64,000 nt of DNA, taken from positions 4,464,001 through 4,528,000 of the forward strand of contig NZ_CP019038.1 in NCBI RefSeq assembly GCF_001941825.1, given 5' to 3'. The notes beneath the pieces were generated by a model. It had not been told where the DNA came from. It saw nothing but the letters and a program-made list of their open reading frames with translations, and ran no database searches. Numbering within the stretch: position 1 is the first letter of the stretch; each line of letters begins with the position of its first letter. The translations under genes and the position numbers were made by a program. This document shows, piece by piece, positions 8,842 through 18,605 of the stretch. The stretch comes from Massilia putida. GTDB lineage: Bacteria > Pseudomonadota > Gammaproteobacteria > Burkholderiales > Burkholderiaceae_D.

Positions 8842-10800
8842 ATGAACAACTTCAAGAATGACGCAGCGCGCCGCCACGGCGTGCGCGCTGCCGGCCTGCT
8901 GATGGCCATGGTACTGACCGCGTGCGGCGGCGGTGGCGGCAGTCCGGGCGCGGTGAGCGGCGGTACGGGCTCGGGCAGCACGGGCACCGGTACCGGTACC
9001 GGCACGACCGCCACCGCGGCGCCGACCGTCGCGGTGGGCTTCACGAATGCCGCCGGCGCCTCGTCCAACGCACTCACCGGCGCCACGCCGCTGTCCGTCA
9101 AGGCCACCGTGCTGGATGCGGCCAAGAAGCCGGTCCCGAACGCGATCGTGACCTTCGCCACCGACAACTCGCTGGCCGTGTTCTCGCCGACGGCCGGCAC
9201 CGCGCTCACGGACGTGAACGGCGTCGCGACCATCAGCATGCGCGCGGCCAGCCTGGCCGCCGGCGGCGCGGGTACCGTGACCGCCACGTCCAAGGTGGGC
9301 GACACGACCGCGAGCGGCACCGCGAACTATTCCGTCGGCGCCACCACGCTGACGTTCGGCACCTTGAGCGCCAGCCCCGCCGGCATCCAGGCCTACGGCT
9401 CGACCGTGCTGTCCGTCGACGTGCTGAACGGCTCGAGCAAGTACACGGACCAGCAGGTCAACGTCAGCTTCAGCTCCGCGTGCGTCACGGCCGGCAAGGC
9501 GACGCTGGCGGCGACGGTGCCGACCAATAACGGCACCGTGCAGACGGTGTACCGCGACAAGGGCTGCGCCAACAACGACATCATCACCGTGTCGGCCGCC
9601 GGCGTCGCCAAGTCGGCATCGACCACGCTGACGATCGCGCCGCCGGCCGCGGCCTCCGTGCAGTTCGTCGGCGCGTCGCCCACGAACCAGTCGATCGTGA
9701 TCCAGGGCCAGGGCGGCAACGGCCGCACCGAGACCGCCACGCTGACCTTCAAGGTCGTCGACATCTTCGGCAATCCGCTCGCGGGCAAGCAGGTGAATTT
9801 CACGACGGCGTCGACGTCCGTCCGGGTCAACAAGGCGAGCGACACCACCGACGCGACCGGCCAGGTCGTCACCACCGTGAATTCGGGCAGCGTGCCGACG
9901 TCGTTCCGCGTCCAGGCCACGCTGCCGGGTACCGGTACCAACGGCGGCGCCGACATCTCGACCTTGTCCGACTCGATCGTCGTGACGACGGGCCTGCCGG
10001 TGCAGCGCGCGTTCTCGCTGAGCTCCGGTTCGTTCAACGTCGAGGGCTGGACCGTCGACAATCCGTCCGCCACCACCGTGCAGGTGATGCTGGCCGACGC
10101 TTTCGGCAACCCCGTCCCGGACGGCACGCCGGTCGTGTTCCAGACGAATATGGGCGCCATCGGCTCGTCCGATAAAGGCGGCTGCAACACGGTCAACGGC
10201 GTGTGCTCGGTCGTGTTCCGCACGCAGGCGCCGCGGGTGCCGACGGCAGGCGTGCCAGCCACGCCGTGCAATGCCGTCAGCCCGGACGCTACCCGGCCCG
10301 GCCTGGCCACGATCTGCGCCAGCTCGACCGACGGCACCAATACGGTGTACGCCAAGACCGCGATCTTCATGAGCGGCAGCTATGTCGCCAACGCCTACCT
10401 GGACGGCAGCCCGACGCCGATCACGGCCGGCACGATCGACCTGGGCACGATCAAGTCCAGCGACACCCGGACGTTCCGGCTGCAGCTGAACGACGTGAAC
10501 AACAACCCGATGCCGGCCGGTTCCAAGGTCGAGATCACGAGCATGCTCAATGGTGTCGCCGCACCGGTCGTGCCGGCCACCGTGCCGAACGTGGCGCCGC
10601 ATTCGGCCACCAATGTGGACGACCCGACCGGCATGACGGTCAGCAGCGCTCCCCAGGGTTACACGCACTTGTTCAGCATCGGCAGCCCGGCCGCGACCAA
10701 TTGCACGGGCCCGGCCACGGCCACGTTCAACGTCACCGTGACGACGCCGGCTGGCTCGGTAACCAGTATTCCGTTTAAACTGTCGTTCACCTGCCCGTAA
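8842..10800 (+). CDS. Lipoprotein with bacterial Ig-like (Big-1) domains
   Basis: Predicted surface or periplasmic lipoprotein of 652 residues. The signal peptide ends LTAC, with lipidated Cys28. A Gly/Ser/Thr linker of repeated GTG units follows, then at least three invasin/intimin-type Big-1 domains. These are recognised by the recurring pattern of an exposed strand such as [18 protein letters not shown] or [18 protein letters not shown], a turn DVNGVA or DATGQV, and a closing strand. A related unit is [20 protein letters not shown]. Six or more cysteines in the second half suggest periplasmic disulfides. It sits 25 bases after pilQ and ends at a strong terminator, so it is probably cotranscribed with the pil genes. 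Its function is not known; a pilus-linked adhesin or secretin accessory is an inference. Confidence 0.8.
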   Translation: MNNFKNDAARRHGVRAAGLLMAMVLTACGGGGGSPGAVSGGTGSGSTGTGTGTGTTATAAPTVAVGFTNAAGASSNALTGATPLSVKATVLDAAKKPVPNAIVTFATDNSLAVFSPTAGTALTDVNGVATISMRAASLAAGGAGTVTATSKVGDTTASGTANYSVGATTLTFGTLSASPAGIQAYGSTVLSVDVLNGSSKYTDQQVNVSFSSACVTAGKATLAATVPTNNGTVQTVYRDKGCANNDIITVSAAGVAKSASTTLTIAPPAAASVQFVGASPTNQSIVIQGQGGNGRTETATLTFKVVDIFGNPLAGKQVNFTTASTSVRVNKASDTTDATGQVVTTVNSGSVPTSFRVQATLPGTGTNGGADISTLSDSIVVTTGLPVQRAFSLSSGSFNVEGWTVDNPSATTVQVMLADAFGNPVPDGTPVVFQTNMGAIGSSDKGGCNTVNGVCSVVFRTQAPRVPTAGVPATPCNAVSPDATRPGLATICASSTDGTNTVYAKTAIFMSGSYVANAYLDGSPTPITAGTIDLGTIKSSDTRTFRLQLNDVNNNPMPAGSKVEITSMLNGVAAPVVPATVPNVAPHSATNVDDPTGMTVSSAPQGYTHLFSIGSPAATNCTGPATATFNVTVTTPAGSVTSIPFKLSFTCP

Positions 10801-10828
10801 GTTTTCTTAGGGGATGCCCGATTGCAAC

Positions 10829-10859
10829 AAAACGGCCAGGGCATACCTGGCCGTTTTTA
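10829..10859 (+). terminator. Rho-independent terminator of the pil operon
   Basis: AAACGGCCAGG and CCTGGCCGTTT form an 11-bp stem around GCATA, followed by a T-run. It separates the pil-lipoprotein transcript from aroKB. Confidence 0.9.
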
Positions 10860-10874
10860 TTTGAACGCGTACAC

Positions 10875-12530
10875 GTGTCTGACTGTAAGAACAACAATAT
10901 CTTCCTCGTCGGCCTGATGGGAGCCGGCAAGACCACCATCGGCCGCCTGCTGGCGCGGCGCCTGGACATGACCTTCATCGATTCCGACCACGAGATCGAA
11001 GCGCGCACCGGCGCCACGATCCCCTGGATTTTCGAGATCGAAGGCGAAGCCAGTTTCCGCCGCCGCGAAGCCGACGTGATCCGCGAACTGACGTCGCAGA
11101 ACGGCATCGTACTGGCCACGGGCGGAGGCGCCGTGCTGAATCCGGCCAGCCGCGCACTGCTGGCCGAGCGGGGCACCGTCATCTACCTGCGCGCGAGCGT
11201 CTCCAGCATCCTGCAGCGCACGGCGCACGATAAAAACCGCCCGCTGCTGCAGACGGCCGATCCGCGCAAAAAGCTGGAAGACCTGACCGCGCAAAGGGAA
11301 CCCCTGTACCGCGAGATCGCCGACATCGTCATCGATACGGGCCGACCTAACGTACAATCGATGGTTCAGACAATACTGGACCAGCTCGAGGCCGACAACG
11401 CCGAGCGCGAGCGGACCAAAGCAAAGGCGACAATGAACGAACAGGCATGCATTTCCCTTAACGTCGAGCTGGGCGACCGCAGCTATCCGATCGCGATCGG
11501 CCGCGGCCTGCTGGACGACTCCTCCCTTTTGAACCGCCACATCGGCGGCAGCGGCAAGGTGGCCATCGTCACCAACACGACCGTCGCGCCGCTGTACCTG
11601 GAAAAGGTCGCGGCGCCGCTGCGCGCGGCCGGACGCGACGTCGTGTCCATCATCCTGCGCGACGGCGAAGAATACAAAAACTGGGAAAACCTGAACGAGG
11701 TGTTCGACGCGCTGCTCGCCAACAAATGCGACCGCAAGACGACCCTGGTCGCACTGGGCGGCGGCGTGATCGGCGACATGACCGGCTTCGCTGCCGCGAC
11801 CTATATGCGCGGCGTGCCGTTCGTGCAGATCCCGACGACCCTGCTCGCGCAAGTCGATTCGTCCGTCGGCGGCAAGACCGGCATCAACCACCCGCTGGGC
11901 AAGAACATGATCGGCGCGTTCTACCAGCCGCGCGCCGTCATCGCGGACACCGCCACGCTCGACACCCTGCCGGACCGTGAACTGTCGGCCGGCCTGGCGG
12001 AAGTCATCAAGCACGGTGCGATCCTCGACGCCGGCTTTTTCGACTGGATCGAGGCGAACATCGGCAAACTGATGGCACGCGACCACGCGGCCCTCGCGCA
12101 CGCGATCGCGCGCTCGTGCGAGATCAAGTCCGACGTCGTCGCACGCGACGAGCGCGAAGGCGGCCTGCGCGCCGTGCTGAACTTCGGCCACACCTTCGGC
12201 CACGCGATCGAGTCCGGCCTGGGCTACGGCGAATGGCTGCACGGCGAGGCCGTCGGCTGCGGCATGGTGATGGCGGCCGATCTGTCGCGCCGCCTGGGCC
12301 TCATCGACGATGCGACCGTCGACCGCGTGCGCGCGCTGGTGAAAGCGGCCGGGCTGCCGGTCGTCGCGCCGGATTTAGGTGTCGACCGCTGGATCGAGCT
12401 GATGGAAGTCGACAAGAAGAACGAGGGCGGTGCCATCAAGTTCATCCTCCTGAAACCGCTGGGCAGCCCGAGCATCACCAACGCCCCGCGCGAGCTGCTG
12501 GAAGCGACCTTGGAGAACTGTACGAAATGA
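10875..12530 (+). CDS. aroKB: Shikimate kinase / 3-dehydroquinate synthase fusion
   Basis: One uninterrupted 551-codon frame encodes two shikimate-pathway enzymes. Residues 1 to about 175 are AroK: Walker A GLMGAGKT at 13-20, then DSDHEIE, FRRRE and ATGGGAV. Residues from about 187 are AroB: the NAD-binding [29 protein letters not shown] and the metal-binding HTFGHAIE and HGEAV. AroB makes 3-dehydroquinate and AroK phosphorylates shikimate, so the fused activities are not consecutive steps. The joint (KAKATMNEQ) is a short linker, and the ATG at 11433 could also serve as an internal start. The fusion starts at a GTG and overlaps dgt by ATGA. Separate genes joined by a lost stop, or a sequencing error, are the alternatives. 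Confidence 0.9.
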   Translation: MSDCKNNNIFLVGLMGAGKTTIGRLLARRLDMTFIDSDHEIEARTGATIPWIFEIEGEASFRRREADVIRELTSQNGIVLATGGGAVLNPASRALLAERGTVIYLRASVSSILQRTAHDKNRPLLQTADPRKKLEDLTAQREPLYREIADIVIDTGRPNVQSMVQTILDQLEADNAERERTKAKATMNEQACISLNVELGDRSYPIAIGRGLLDDSSLLNRHIGGSGKVAIVTNTTVAPLYLEKVAAPLRAAGRDVVSIILRDGEEYKNWENLNEVFDALLANKCDRKTTLVALGGGVIGDMTGFAAATYMRGVPFVQIPTTLLAQVDSSVGGKTGINHPLGKNMIGAFYQPRAVIADTATLDTLPDRELSAGLAEVIKHGAILDAGFFDWIEANIGKLMARDHAALAHAIARSCEIKSDVVARDEREGGLRAVLNFGHTFGHAIESGLGYGEWLHGEAVGCGMVMAADLSRRLGLIDDATVDRVRALVKAAGLPVVAPDLGVDRWIELMEVDKKNEGGAIKFILLKPLGSPSITNAPRELLEATLENCTK

Positions 12531-13666
12531 TCGACTTCGACGCCCACCTCGCTCCTTACGCGGCGCAGTCGTCGAAGAGCCGTGGGCGTCGCCATCCGGA
12601 ACCGTCGCCGGGCTCGCGCAGCGAGTTCCAGCGCGACCGCGACCGCATCATCCACTCGACCGCGTTCCGCCGGCTCGAGTACAAGACCCAGGTCTTCCTC
12701 AACCACGAGGGAGATTTATTCCGCACCCGCCTCACGCACTCGATCGAAGTCGCCCAGATCGGGCGTACGCTGGCGCGCAGCCTGCGCCTGAACGAGGACC
12801 TCGTCGAAGCGACCGCTCTCGCGCACGACCTCGGGCACACGCCGTTCGGCCACGTCGGCCAGGACGTGCTGAACGAGTGCATGAAGGATTACGGCGGCTT
12901 CGAGCACAACCTGCAAAGCCTGCGCGTCGTCGACCATCTGGAGGAACACTACGGCGCCTTCGATGGCCTGAACCTGACGTTCGAGACGCGCGAAGGCATT
13001 CTGAAACACTGCTCGCTGACGAACGCGCGCCAGCTGGGAGACCTCGGCCAGCGTTTCATCGACAGGACGCAACCGAGCCTGGAAGCGCAGCTGACGAACC
13101 TCGCCGACGAAATCGCGTACAACAACCACGACATCGACGACGGCCTGCGTTCGGGCCTGCTCACGATGAAGCAGATGGAAGAGGTGGAGCTGTTCGCGCG
13201 CCTGCACCGCGAGGTGGTCCGGCAGTACCCGGGCCTGCCGGGCCGGCGCGAGCTGTACGAGACGATCCGCCTGATGATCACGGCGATGACGGCCGACTTG
13301 GCCGCGACGTCGGCCCAGCTGCTGGCCGACGCGGCTCCGCAAAGCATCGAGGACGTGCGCCTGTCGCCGCCACTGATCCGCTTTTCGGACGCGATGCGTG
13401 CCGAAACGACGGCGCTGAAGCGCTTCCTGCACGCCAACCTGTACCGGCACTACCAGGTGAACCGCATGCGCGTAAAGGCCAGCCGCATCGTGTACGAACT
13501 GTTCGATGCCTTCATGACCGATCCCGTGCTGCTGCCGCCGGATTACCAGGTGGCGTCGGGCGACACGATGAAGCAGGCGCGCAAGATTGCCGATTACATC
13601 GCGGGAATGACGGATCGGTATGCGATCAAGGAGCATCGGCGGATTTATTCGCTCGATACCTTCTGA
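12527..13666 (+). CDS. dgt: Deoxyguanosinetriphosphate triphosphohydrolase-like protein
   Basis: HD-superfamily dNTP triphosphohydrolase of 379 residues, which splits dGTP or other dNTPs into deoxynucleoside and tripolyphosphate. The HD metal site is visible as LTHSIEVAQ (first His) and [16 protein letters not shown] (His-Asp pair). A later [16 protein letters not shown] carries the remaining Asp. The N-terminal [15 protein letters not shown] is characteristic of the Dgt-like family. The start is the ATG overlapping the aroKB stop at 12527-12530, and upstream in-frame sequence is AroB coding DNA read in another frame. aroK-aroB-dgt is a conserved order in betaproteobacteria. Confidence 0.93.
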   Translation: MIDFDAHLAPYAAQSSKSRGRRHPEPSPGSRSEFQRDRDRIIHSTAFRRLEYKTQVFLNHEGDLFRTRLTHSIEVAQIGRTLARSLRLNEDLVEATALAHDLGHTPFGHVGQDVLNECMKDYGGFEHNLQSLRVVDHLEEHYGAFDGLNLTFETREGILKHCSLTNARQLGDLGQRFIDRTQPSLEAQLTNLADEIAYNNHDIDDGLRSGLLTMKQMEEVELFARLHREVVRQYPGLPGRRELYETIRLMITAMTADLAATSAQLLADAAPQSIEDVRLSPPLIRFSDAMRAETTALKRFLHANLYRHYQVNRMRVKASRIVYELFDAFMTDPVLLPPDYQVASGDTMKQARKIADYIAGMTDRYAIKEHRRIYSLDTF

Positions 13667-13670
13667 AATA

Positions 13671-13723
13671 CCGTCGTTCCCGGCACTGCCGGAAACGACT
13701 CCCCGCTTTCGCGGGGACGACGA
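13671..13723. repeat. CGTCGTTCCCG-type dispersed repeat (family R2)
   Basis: Two adjacent hairpins: CGTTCCCGGCACTGCCGGAAACG, and CCCCGCTTTCGCGGGG. Units of the same kind occur at about 36283, 45100 and 62554. It lies between the convergent dgt and VOC genes and may help end both transcripts. Confidence 0.75.
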
Positions 13724-13732
13724 TGCGGGTGT

Positions 13733-14101
13733 CTACTCGCTGCGCGCGAACACCCGCAACCGATGCCCATCCGGATCCGCGGCCGTGAACGTATAACCGA
13801 AATCCACCTTGGTCGGCGCCTGCAGGATACGCAGCCCGGCGTCGCGCCATTTGCCGTGCAGCGCATCGACGTCGGCATCGGCGCCGACACGGAACGCCAG
13901 CTCGCTGCCGCTGCCGTGGAAGTCGGCGGCCGGTACCGTGTCGGACTTCGCCCACAGGCCCAGCATGCGGCCGTTTTCAAGCGGGAACAGGACGAACGTG
14001 GGCGAGCTCTCGACGTGCTGCGCGTCCAGCAGCTTGCCGTACAAGCGCGCGCTCGCTTGCGGATCGGCGACGTAGAGGATGGTGTAGGTCGGGGTCAGCA
14101 T
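13733..14101 (-). CDS. VOC-family (glyoxalase/bleomycin-resistance fold) protein
   Basis: Small 122-residue protein of the vicinal-oxygen-chelate superfamily. It starts TPTYTILYVADPQASARLYGK and ends in DPDGHRLRVF, the two ends of the paired beta-alpha-beta-beta-beta units. The ATG at 14101 has a good ribosome-binding site (AAGGAGA on the minus strand). Substrate is unknown. Members of this subgroup are often regulated by an adjacent repressor. No regulator gene is seen here, but an inverted repeat lies in the upstream region. Confidence 0.85.
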   Translation of the reverse strand: MLTPTYTILYVADPQASARLYGKLLDAQHVESSPTFVLFPLENGRMLGLWAKSDTVPAADFHGSGSELAFRVGADADVDALHGKWRDAGLRILQAPTKVDFGYTFTAADPDGHRLRVFARSE

Positions 14102-14119
14102 GGTGTTCTCCTTCGGTGG

Positions 14120-14156
14120 TTGACAGTGCGGCCAGTCTAGGCAGGAGCACTGTCAA
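14120..14156. promoter_or_regulatory. Inverted repeat upstream of the VOC gene (operator candidate)
   Basis: TTGACAGTGC and GCACTGTCAA form a perfect 10-bp inverted repeat separated by 17 bases, about 20 bases upstream of the VOC start. The half-site CTGTCA recurs at about 14158-14164. This looks like a transcription-factor site, although no regulator gene is adjacent. Confidence 0.45.
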
Positions 14157-14498
14157 TTCCTGTCAGGAGCCGTACATTCGGGGGCTGAGCACTTTTTGAA
14201 GAAATGGCTTTGCGGCCATGGGCTTTGCCGCCATGTCCGCTACGGTCGACGCGCGATGTCGATGCGATTGATCCAGCCTTGCCATGATCCCGCGCGCAAA
14301 TCCCGGGTTAGAGCCCTTTTACGAAACATGGCTCCACAACCATGTTTTCTACATTGCTGGCGGACGGCGCTCCGCGTCGAGTCGGAACATGCCGTCGCCC
14401 AGTCGTACCGGAAAAACCTTGCCCCGAAATGTGCTCTGACCCCGGATTTGGGCAAGATCCTTGCGGAAATTTCCAAAAATCGGGCTCTGACCCCGGTG
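14157..14498. other. Gene-free region with degenerate repeats between VOC and mutY
   Basis: No convincing coding sequence. It contains a 15-base tandem pair (GGCTTTGCGGCCATG then GGCTTTGCCGCCATG, at 14206-14235), an 8-bp hairpin (AAACATGG with CCATGTTT, near 14324-14348), and repeats of a GCTCTGACCCCGG motif in both orientations. It looks like the scar of a past mobile element or rearrangement. Confidence 0.55.
14298..14496. repeat. GGGGTCAGAGC repeat cluster (family R4)
   Basis: GCTCTGACCCCGG occurs at 14433-14445 and 14484-14496. A degenerate inverted copy (CAAATCCCGGGTTAGAGC) lies at 14298-14315. The 51-base unit between the two direct copies contains a small hairpin (GCAAG-ATC-CTTGC) and GGAAATTTCC. 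The second copy ends two bases from the mutY stop codon. Confidence 0.6.
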
Positions 14499-15608
14499 TT
14501 AGTTGAACAGCGACGGCGCCGCCATTTGCCCCAGCAGCTTCTTGATCGGCGCCGGCAGCGGGGCGTCGGCGATGCCGGCGAGATCCCACCACACGTGGCC
14601 CGCCGGCGTGTCGGCGCGCCTGGTCAGGCCGATGCGGTAAGGCTGGATGTGCAGGCGGTAGTGCGTGAACCCGTGGACCAGCGGCAGCAGCGCTTCGACC
14701 TCGGCCACGTCGCCGAACTCGCCGGCGGCGCCGGCCAGCGTCGCCGCGGACACGTCGTCCGCTTCATCCAGCGCCACGTGGCCGTCGTATTCCGGCAGCG
14801 ACAGCAGGCCGCCCCAGATGCCGGAATCGGGCCGTTGCTGCAGCAGCACCTGGCCATTGTCGACGACGGCCAGCATCAGCGCGCGCCGCTCCGGCGTCGC
14901 CTTTTTCGGCTTCGGCACGGGCAGCACGGACGTGCGGTCGGTGGCGAATGCCACACAGCGGCCCTGCAGCGGGCAGCGGCCGCAATCCGGTTTGCCGCGC
15001 GTGCACAGCGTGGCGCCCAGGTCCATCAGGCCCTGCGTGTATGCCTCGATGCCGTCGCCTTCCGGCAGCAGGGCGTCGGCGCGGCGCCACAGCGCGTCTT
15101 CCACCGGTTTGATGCCGGGGTATTCGTCGATGCCGAATACGCGCGCGAACACGCGCTTCACGTTGCCGTCCAGGATCGCGGCACGCGCACCGCTCGAAAA
15201 CGCGGCGATGGCGGCGGCCGTCGAGCGGCCGATGCCGGGCAGGTCGGCCAGCAGCGCCGGGTCGCTCGGGAACACGCCATCGTAGTCCGCGACGACGCGC
15301 TTGGCGCACGCGTGCAGGTTGCGCGCCCGCGTGTAGTAACCGAGGCCGCTCCAGTGGGCCATGACGTCTTCCGCCGGCGCCGCGGCGAGGTCGTGCACGG
15401 TCGGGAAGCGCTCGAGGAAGCGCGCGTAATAGCCCAGCACCGCGGTCACCTGCGTCTGCTGCAGCATGATCTCGGACAGCCAGATGCGGTAGGCGTCGCG
15501 CGTGTTTTGCCAGGGCAGGGCGTGACGGCCGTGGGCGCGCTGCCAGTCGATGACGGCGCGCGAGAAGCTCGGGTCGGACAGGATTTCGGTGTCGGTGCTG
15601 CGTTTCAT
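14499..15608 (-). CDS. mutY: A/G-specific adenine DNA glycosylase
   Basis: Removes adenine mispaired with 8-oxoguanine. The 369-residue protein has all family parts. Catalytic Glu46 lies in WLSEIMLQQTQV. The helix-hairpin-helix is LPGIGRSTAAAIAAF, with catalytic Asp147 in AAILDGNVKR. Four cysteines for the [4Fe-4S] cluster lie at 202, 209, 212 and 218 (C-x6-C-x2-C-x5-C). A C-terminal NUDIX-like domain that recognises 8-oxoG begins with VVDNGQVLLQQRP. It precedes a short minus-strand gap from the dynamin-like gene. With mutM three kilobases away, the GO repair pair brackets that GTPase. Confidence 0.96.
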   Translation of the reverse strand: MKRSTDTEILSDPSFSRAVIDWQRAHGRHALPWQNTRDAYRIWLSEIMLQQTQVTAVLGYYARFLERFPTVHDLAAAPAEDVMAHWSGLGYYTRARNLHACAKRVVADYDGVFPSDPALLADLPGIGRSTAAAIAAFSSGARAAILDGNVKRVFARVFGIDEYPGIKPVEDALWRRADALLPEGDGIEAYTQGLMDLGATLCTRGKPDCGRCPLQGRCVAFATDRTSVLPVPKPKKATPERRALMLAVVDNGQVLLQQRPDSGIWGGLLSLPEYDGHVALDEADDVSAATLAGAAGEFGDVAEVEALLPLVHGFTHYRLHIQPYRIGLTRRADTPAGHVWWDLAGIADAPLPAPIKKLLGQMAAPSLFN

Positions 15609-15626
15609 GAAGTCGTTACTCCGCCG

Positions 15627-17549
15627 TCAGGCGGCTCGCAATTCGGGCAGGCCGGCGCGCAGCGCATCGGCAACGAGACCGGACAGATCCGCCAGGCGCG
15701 CCTTGACCTGCTCCAGGTCGTGTTGGGCCGCCTCGAAGGCAGCGATTTTCTGTTCCAGGCTGTCGGTGGCGTCCAGGATGCGCTGGATCGACGCCTGGCG
15801 GTGGCGCAGCTGGTCGCGGTGCTGGCGGATCTGGGCTTCGAGCGGCGCCATGACCACCTTCAGCCATGCCTCCGCGTCGCCGTTCGCCTCGCGGAACGCG
15901 AATTTCACACGCGATGCGATGGAATCGAAGAAGCGTTCGAGCAGCGTGCCGCGGCTCGTGATGAGCAAGGTCGCGGTGCCGAACTGTTTGACATAGATGG
16001 CTTCGATGGCGTCGATCTCGCGCCGGTAGCGTTCCAGCGACAGCGCGGCCGGCAGCGCCAGCGCGAGCCCGTGCTCGGTGGAGAAGCGGCGCACCATCGT
16101 CTCCATCATCGCCGCGATCTCGGCGATCTTGCCGCTCGCGGCATCCAGGCTGGCGCGCGCCTGATCGAAGAACGTGCGCACCGGCGTGCGCATGCCGGTG
16201 GAAAAACGCGCGGCTTCCATCGCGGCGCGCACGGCGTCGACGTGCTCCTGCACGACGTCCATGCCGATGGTGGAATACAGCTCCGTCGACAGGGTCGTGA
16301 ACACGGCGCGCGTGCCCTGCAGCTTGAACAGGCTCGCGTCGAATTCCTTCTTTTCCATCTCGACGCGGCGCATCATGTGCGCGATCACGCCCTGGTTCTT
16401 GCCGCGCAGGCCTTGCAGTTCCTGCAGCTGTTCGACGAGGTCGCGCCCGCGCGCGCCCAAGAGGGCGGACTGGGCGTCCGTCAGGGCTGCGAGGTCGTCC
16501 TGCAGCTGGCGGCGCAGGATGTCCTGGCGCGCCGGGATCAGTTCGTGGAACAGCGCCGATTCCAGCGCGCCCATGCGGCTCTTTTCGAACAGCGCATAGT
16601 CTCCCGTGATCTTGCCGACAAGGGCCTTCTGCGCCGAGACCGGGAACACCTGCGTGTCCGCCACGCCCAGCAGCCGGGCCGCGTCGTGCCGCTGGCGCGC
16701 GATGGCGGCGTCGTTGTCTTGCGGCGTCCGCAGTTCGTCCCACAGCGCGTCGATCTTGTTCAGCACGACGATGCGCCCCGGGCCGGATCCGATGTGCGTG
16801 CGCCAGACGTCGATGTCGCTCTTCGTGACCCCCGTCTCGGCGGCCAGGATGAACAGCACGGCGTGCGCGTTCGGGATCAGGTTCAAGGTCAGCTCGGGCT
16901 CCGTGCCGATCGCGTTCAGGCCCGGCGTGTCGAGGATCACGAGGCCTTGCTGCAGCAGCGGATGCGGCACGTTGATCAGCGCGTGGCGCCAGCGCGGGAT
17001 CTCGACGAGGCCATCCGCGCCCAGCGTCGCCGCGAGGTCGGGGTCGTCGGGATCGTACAGGCCGTAGCGCTGGGCATCAAAGGGGGAGACGCGGCGCGTC
17101 AGGCTCACTTGCAAAAAGCTCTCGTGCATGCGCTCGGGCGCGGACAGGTCCAGCGGCAGCACGGTCCAGGCGTCAGGCACGTCGCGGTAGTCGCTCGTGG
17201 CCATGCGCTCGGCGCGCGTCTCGATCGGCAGCAGGCGGATGCAGGGGGGAAGCCGAGCATCCCAGGCGAATTCGGTCGGGCACATCGTCGTACGGCCGGG
17301 GCTCGAGGGCACGATGCGCTGGCCGTAGTCGGCGAAAAAGATGGCGTTGATCAGCTCGGATTTACCGCGCGAGAATTCGGCGACGAACGCGACCGACAGC
17401 CGGTCGTCGCGCAGCCGCGCGAGCGCGCGCGCGACCCGCTGTTCCGCCGCCCCGTCCAGCAGCTCGGCCGCCTGGGCCCAGCCGCGATACTGTTCCAGCG
17501 TCTGGGCGACGTGCGCGCGCCAGTCCGCATATTGTTGTAAGTCCTGCAT
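15627..17549 (-). CDS. Dynamin-family large GTPase
   Basis: Bacterial dynamin-like protein of 640 residues, starting MQDLQQYADW at the ATG at 17549. The G-domain has a P-loop at about residues 57-64 (AEFSRGKSELINAIF), the G2/G3 elements GRTTMCPTEF and VILDTPGLNAIG, and G4 NKID. The second half is long, helical and coiled-coil-like, with no obvious transmembrane helix. Bacterial dynamins remodel or tether membranes, but the role of this subgroup is not established. It lies in the same direction as mutY (18 bases away) and mutM (22 bases away), so the three are probably one transcript. A frame extension upstream of 17549 reads into the mutM 3' end and is not used. Confidence 0.85.
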   Translation of the reverse strand: MQDLQQYADWRAHVAQTLEQYRGWAQAAELLDGAAEQRVARALARLRDDRLSVAFVAEFSRGKSELINAIFFADYGQRIVPSSPGRTTMCPTEFAWDARLPPCIRLLPIETRAERMATSDYRDVPDAWTVLPLDLSAPERMHESFLQVSLTRRVSPFDAQRYGLYDPDDPDLAATLGADGLVEIPRWRHALINVPHPLLQQGLVILDTPGLNAIGTEPELTLNLIPNAHAVLFILAAETGVTKSDIDVWRTHIGSGPGRIVVLNKIDALWDELRTPQDNDAAIARQRHDAARLLGVADTQVFPVSAQKALVGKITGDYALFEKSRMGALESALFHELIPARQDILRRQLQDDLAALTDAQSALLGARGRDLVEQLQELQGLRGKNQGVIAHMMRRVEMEKKEFDASLFKLQGTRAVFTTLSTELYSTIGMDVVQEHVDAVRAAMEAARFSTGMRTPVRTFFDQARASLDAASGKIAEIAAMMETMVRRFSTEHGLALALPAALSLERYRREIDAIEAIYVKQFGTATLLITSRGTLLERFFDSIASRVKFAFREANGDAEAWLKVVMAPLEAQIRQHRDQLRHRQASIQRILDATDSLEQKIAAFEAAQHDLEQVKARLADLSGLVADALRAGLPELRAA

Positions 17550-17571
17550 TGTTCGCGCCTCGTCTTTGACC

Positions 17572-18405
17572 TTACCGCTGGCAGACCGCGCAATAGAACG
17601 TGGACCGCTGGCCCTGCTTGATCTGGCGGACCGGCGTGCCACAGTTGCGGCAAGGCACTCCTGCACGATCATAGACGAAATATGTCTGCTGGAAATAGCC
17701 CGATTGGCCGTTTACGGCAATAAAGTCACGCAACGTGCTGCCGCCTTGCACGATGGCGGCCGCGAGGATCTCGCGGATGGCGTCGGCCAGCTTGTCGTAG
17801 CGGGCCCGGCTGATCTTGCCGGCCGCCGTCTTCGGGTTGATGCCGGCGCGGAACAGGCTCTCGCAGGCGTAGATATTGCCGACCCCGACGACGATGTCGC
17901 CCGCCAGCAGTACCTGCTTGATCGGGGCGCTGCGGTTGCGCGTTGCCCGGTGCAGCAGGGCGCCGGAGAACTTGTCTTCGAGCGGTTCGACGCCGAGATC
18001 GCGCAACAGCACGTGCTGCTCCAGCTCGCCGTCGTCGTGGCCGTGCCAGAGGACGGCGCCGAAGCGGCGCGGGTCGTGCAGGCGCAGGACGCGACGGCCC
18101 TCGGGCCCGCGCACGACGAGGTCGAAGTGGTCGTGCTTTTTCAGCTCGACGCCTTCCGGCAGTACGCGCAGGTGGCCCGACATGCCCAGGTGGACGATCA
18201 GCGTGCCGTGTTCGAAGTTCAGCAGCAGGTATTTGCCGCGCCGGCCCGTGCCAAGGATGCGGCGCCCCGCGAGCAGCTCGCGCAAATTGGTGGGAAACGG
18301 CCAGCGCAGGCCCTCGCGGCGCAGCACGACGTCTTCGACGACACGGTCTTCCAGATGCGGTGCGACGCCCCGCCTGGTCACTTCGACTTCCGGTAATTCA
18401 GGCAT
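17572..18405 (-). CDS. mutM: Formamidopyrimidine-DNA glycosylase
   Basis: Bifunctional glycosylase/lyase that excises 8-oxoguanine and formamidopyrimidines. The 277-residue protein begins MPELPEVE, so the processed N-terminal Pro is the catalytic nucleophile and the following Glu is its acid partner. This fixes the start at 18405 rather than four codons upstream. Lys in RRGKYLL, the helix-two-turn-helix [11 protein letters not shown] and the C-terminal zinc finger (CRNC...CAVC) are all present. It heads a minus-strand group with the dynamin-like gene and mutY, and is divergent from the TPR lipoprotein. Confidence 0.96.
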   Translation of the reverse strand: MPELPEVEVTRRGVAPHLEDRVVEDVVLRREGLRWPFPTNLRELLAGRRILGTGRRGKYLLLNFEHGTLIVHLGMSGHLRVLPEGVELKKHDHFDLVVRGPEGRRVLRLHDPRRFGAVLWHGHDDGELEQHVLLRDLGVEPLEDKFSGALLHRATRNRSAPIKQVLLAGDIVVGVGNIYACESLFRAGINPKTAAGKISRARYDKLADAIREILAAAIVQGGSTLRDFIAVNGQSGYFQQTYFVYDRAGVPCRNCGTPVRQIKQGQRSTFYCAVCQR

Positions 18406-18605
18406 GAATAGTGTCACTTAAAAATGGCCGGGGCGTCGTTGCAGCTCCTTGCCGTGCTACAGCAGTGTCTGCGTCGCTGCGCCTAGCCCTGACCATGTTG
18501 AAGCGACCCTTTGAAATGAGAGGAATGTAAATTCGTGTTGCAGCGGCGCACGCGCCAGGGGTGCATGGCGTAGAATCGGACAATCTCGACGACGTGGGAC
18601 TTGCC

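Noticed and set aside
6477-9320. Long minus-strand open frame opposite pilQ and the Ig-like lipoprotein
   Set aside because: Shadow of codon bias. pilQ is complete and no known fold is seen in the antisense product.
14206-14235. Tandem 15-mers that might begin a CRISPR or satellite array
   Set aside because: Only two copies, no spacers and no cas genes nearby.
14196-17540. Very long plus-strand open frame (about 1114 codons) opposite mutY and the dynamin gene
   Set aside because: Repetitive Arg/Gln/His composition and no motif. The minus-strand genes have complete catalytic motifs.
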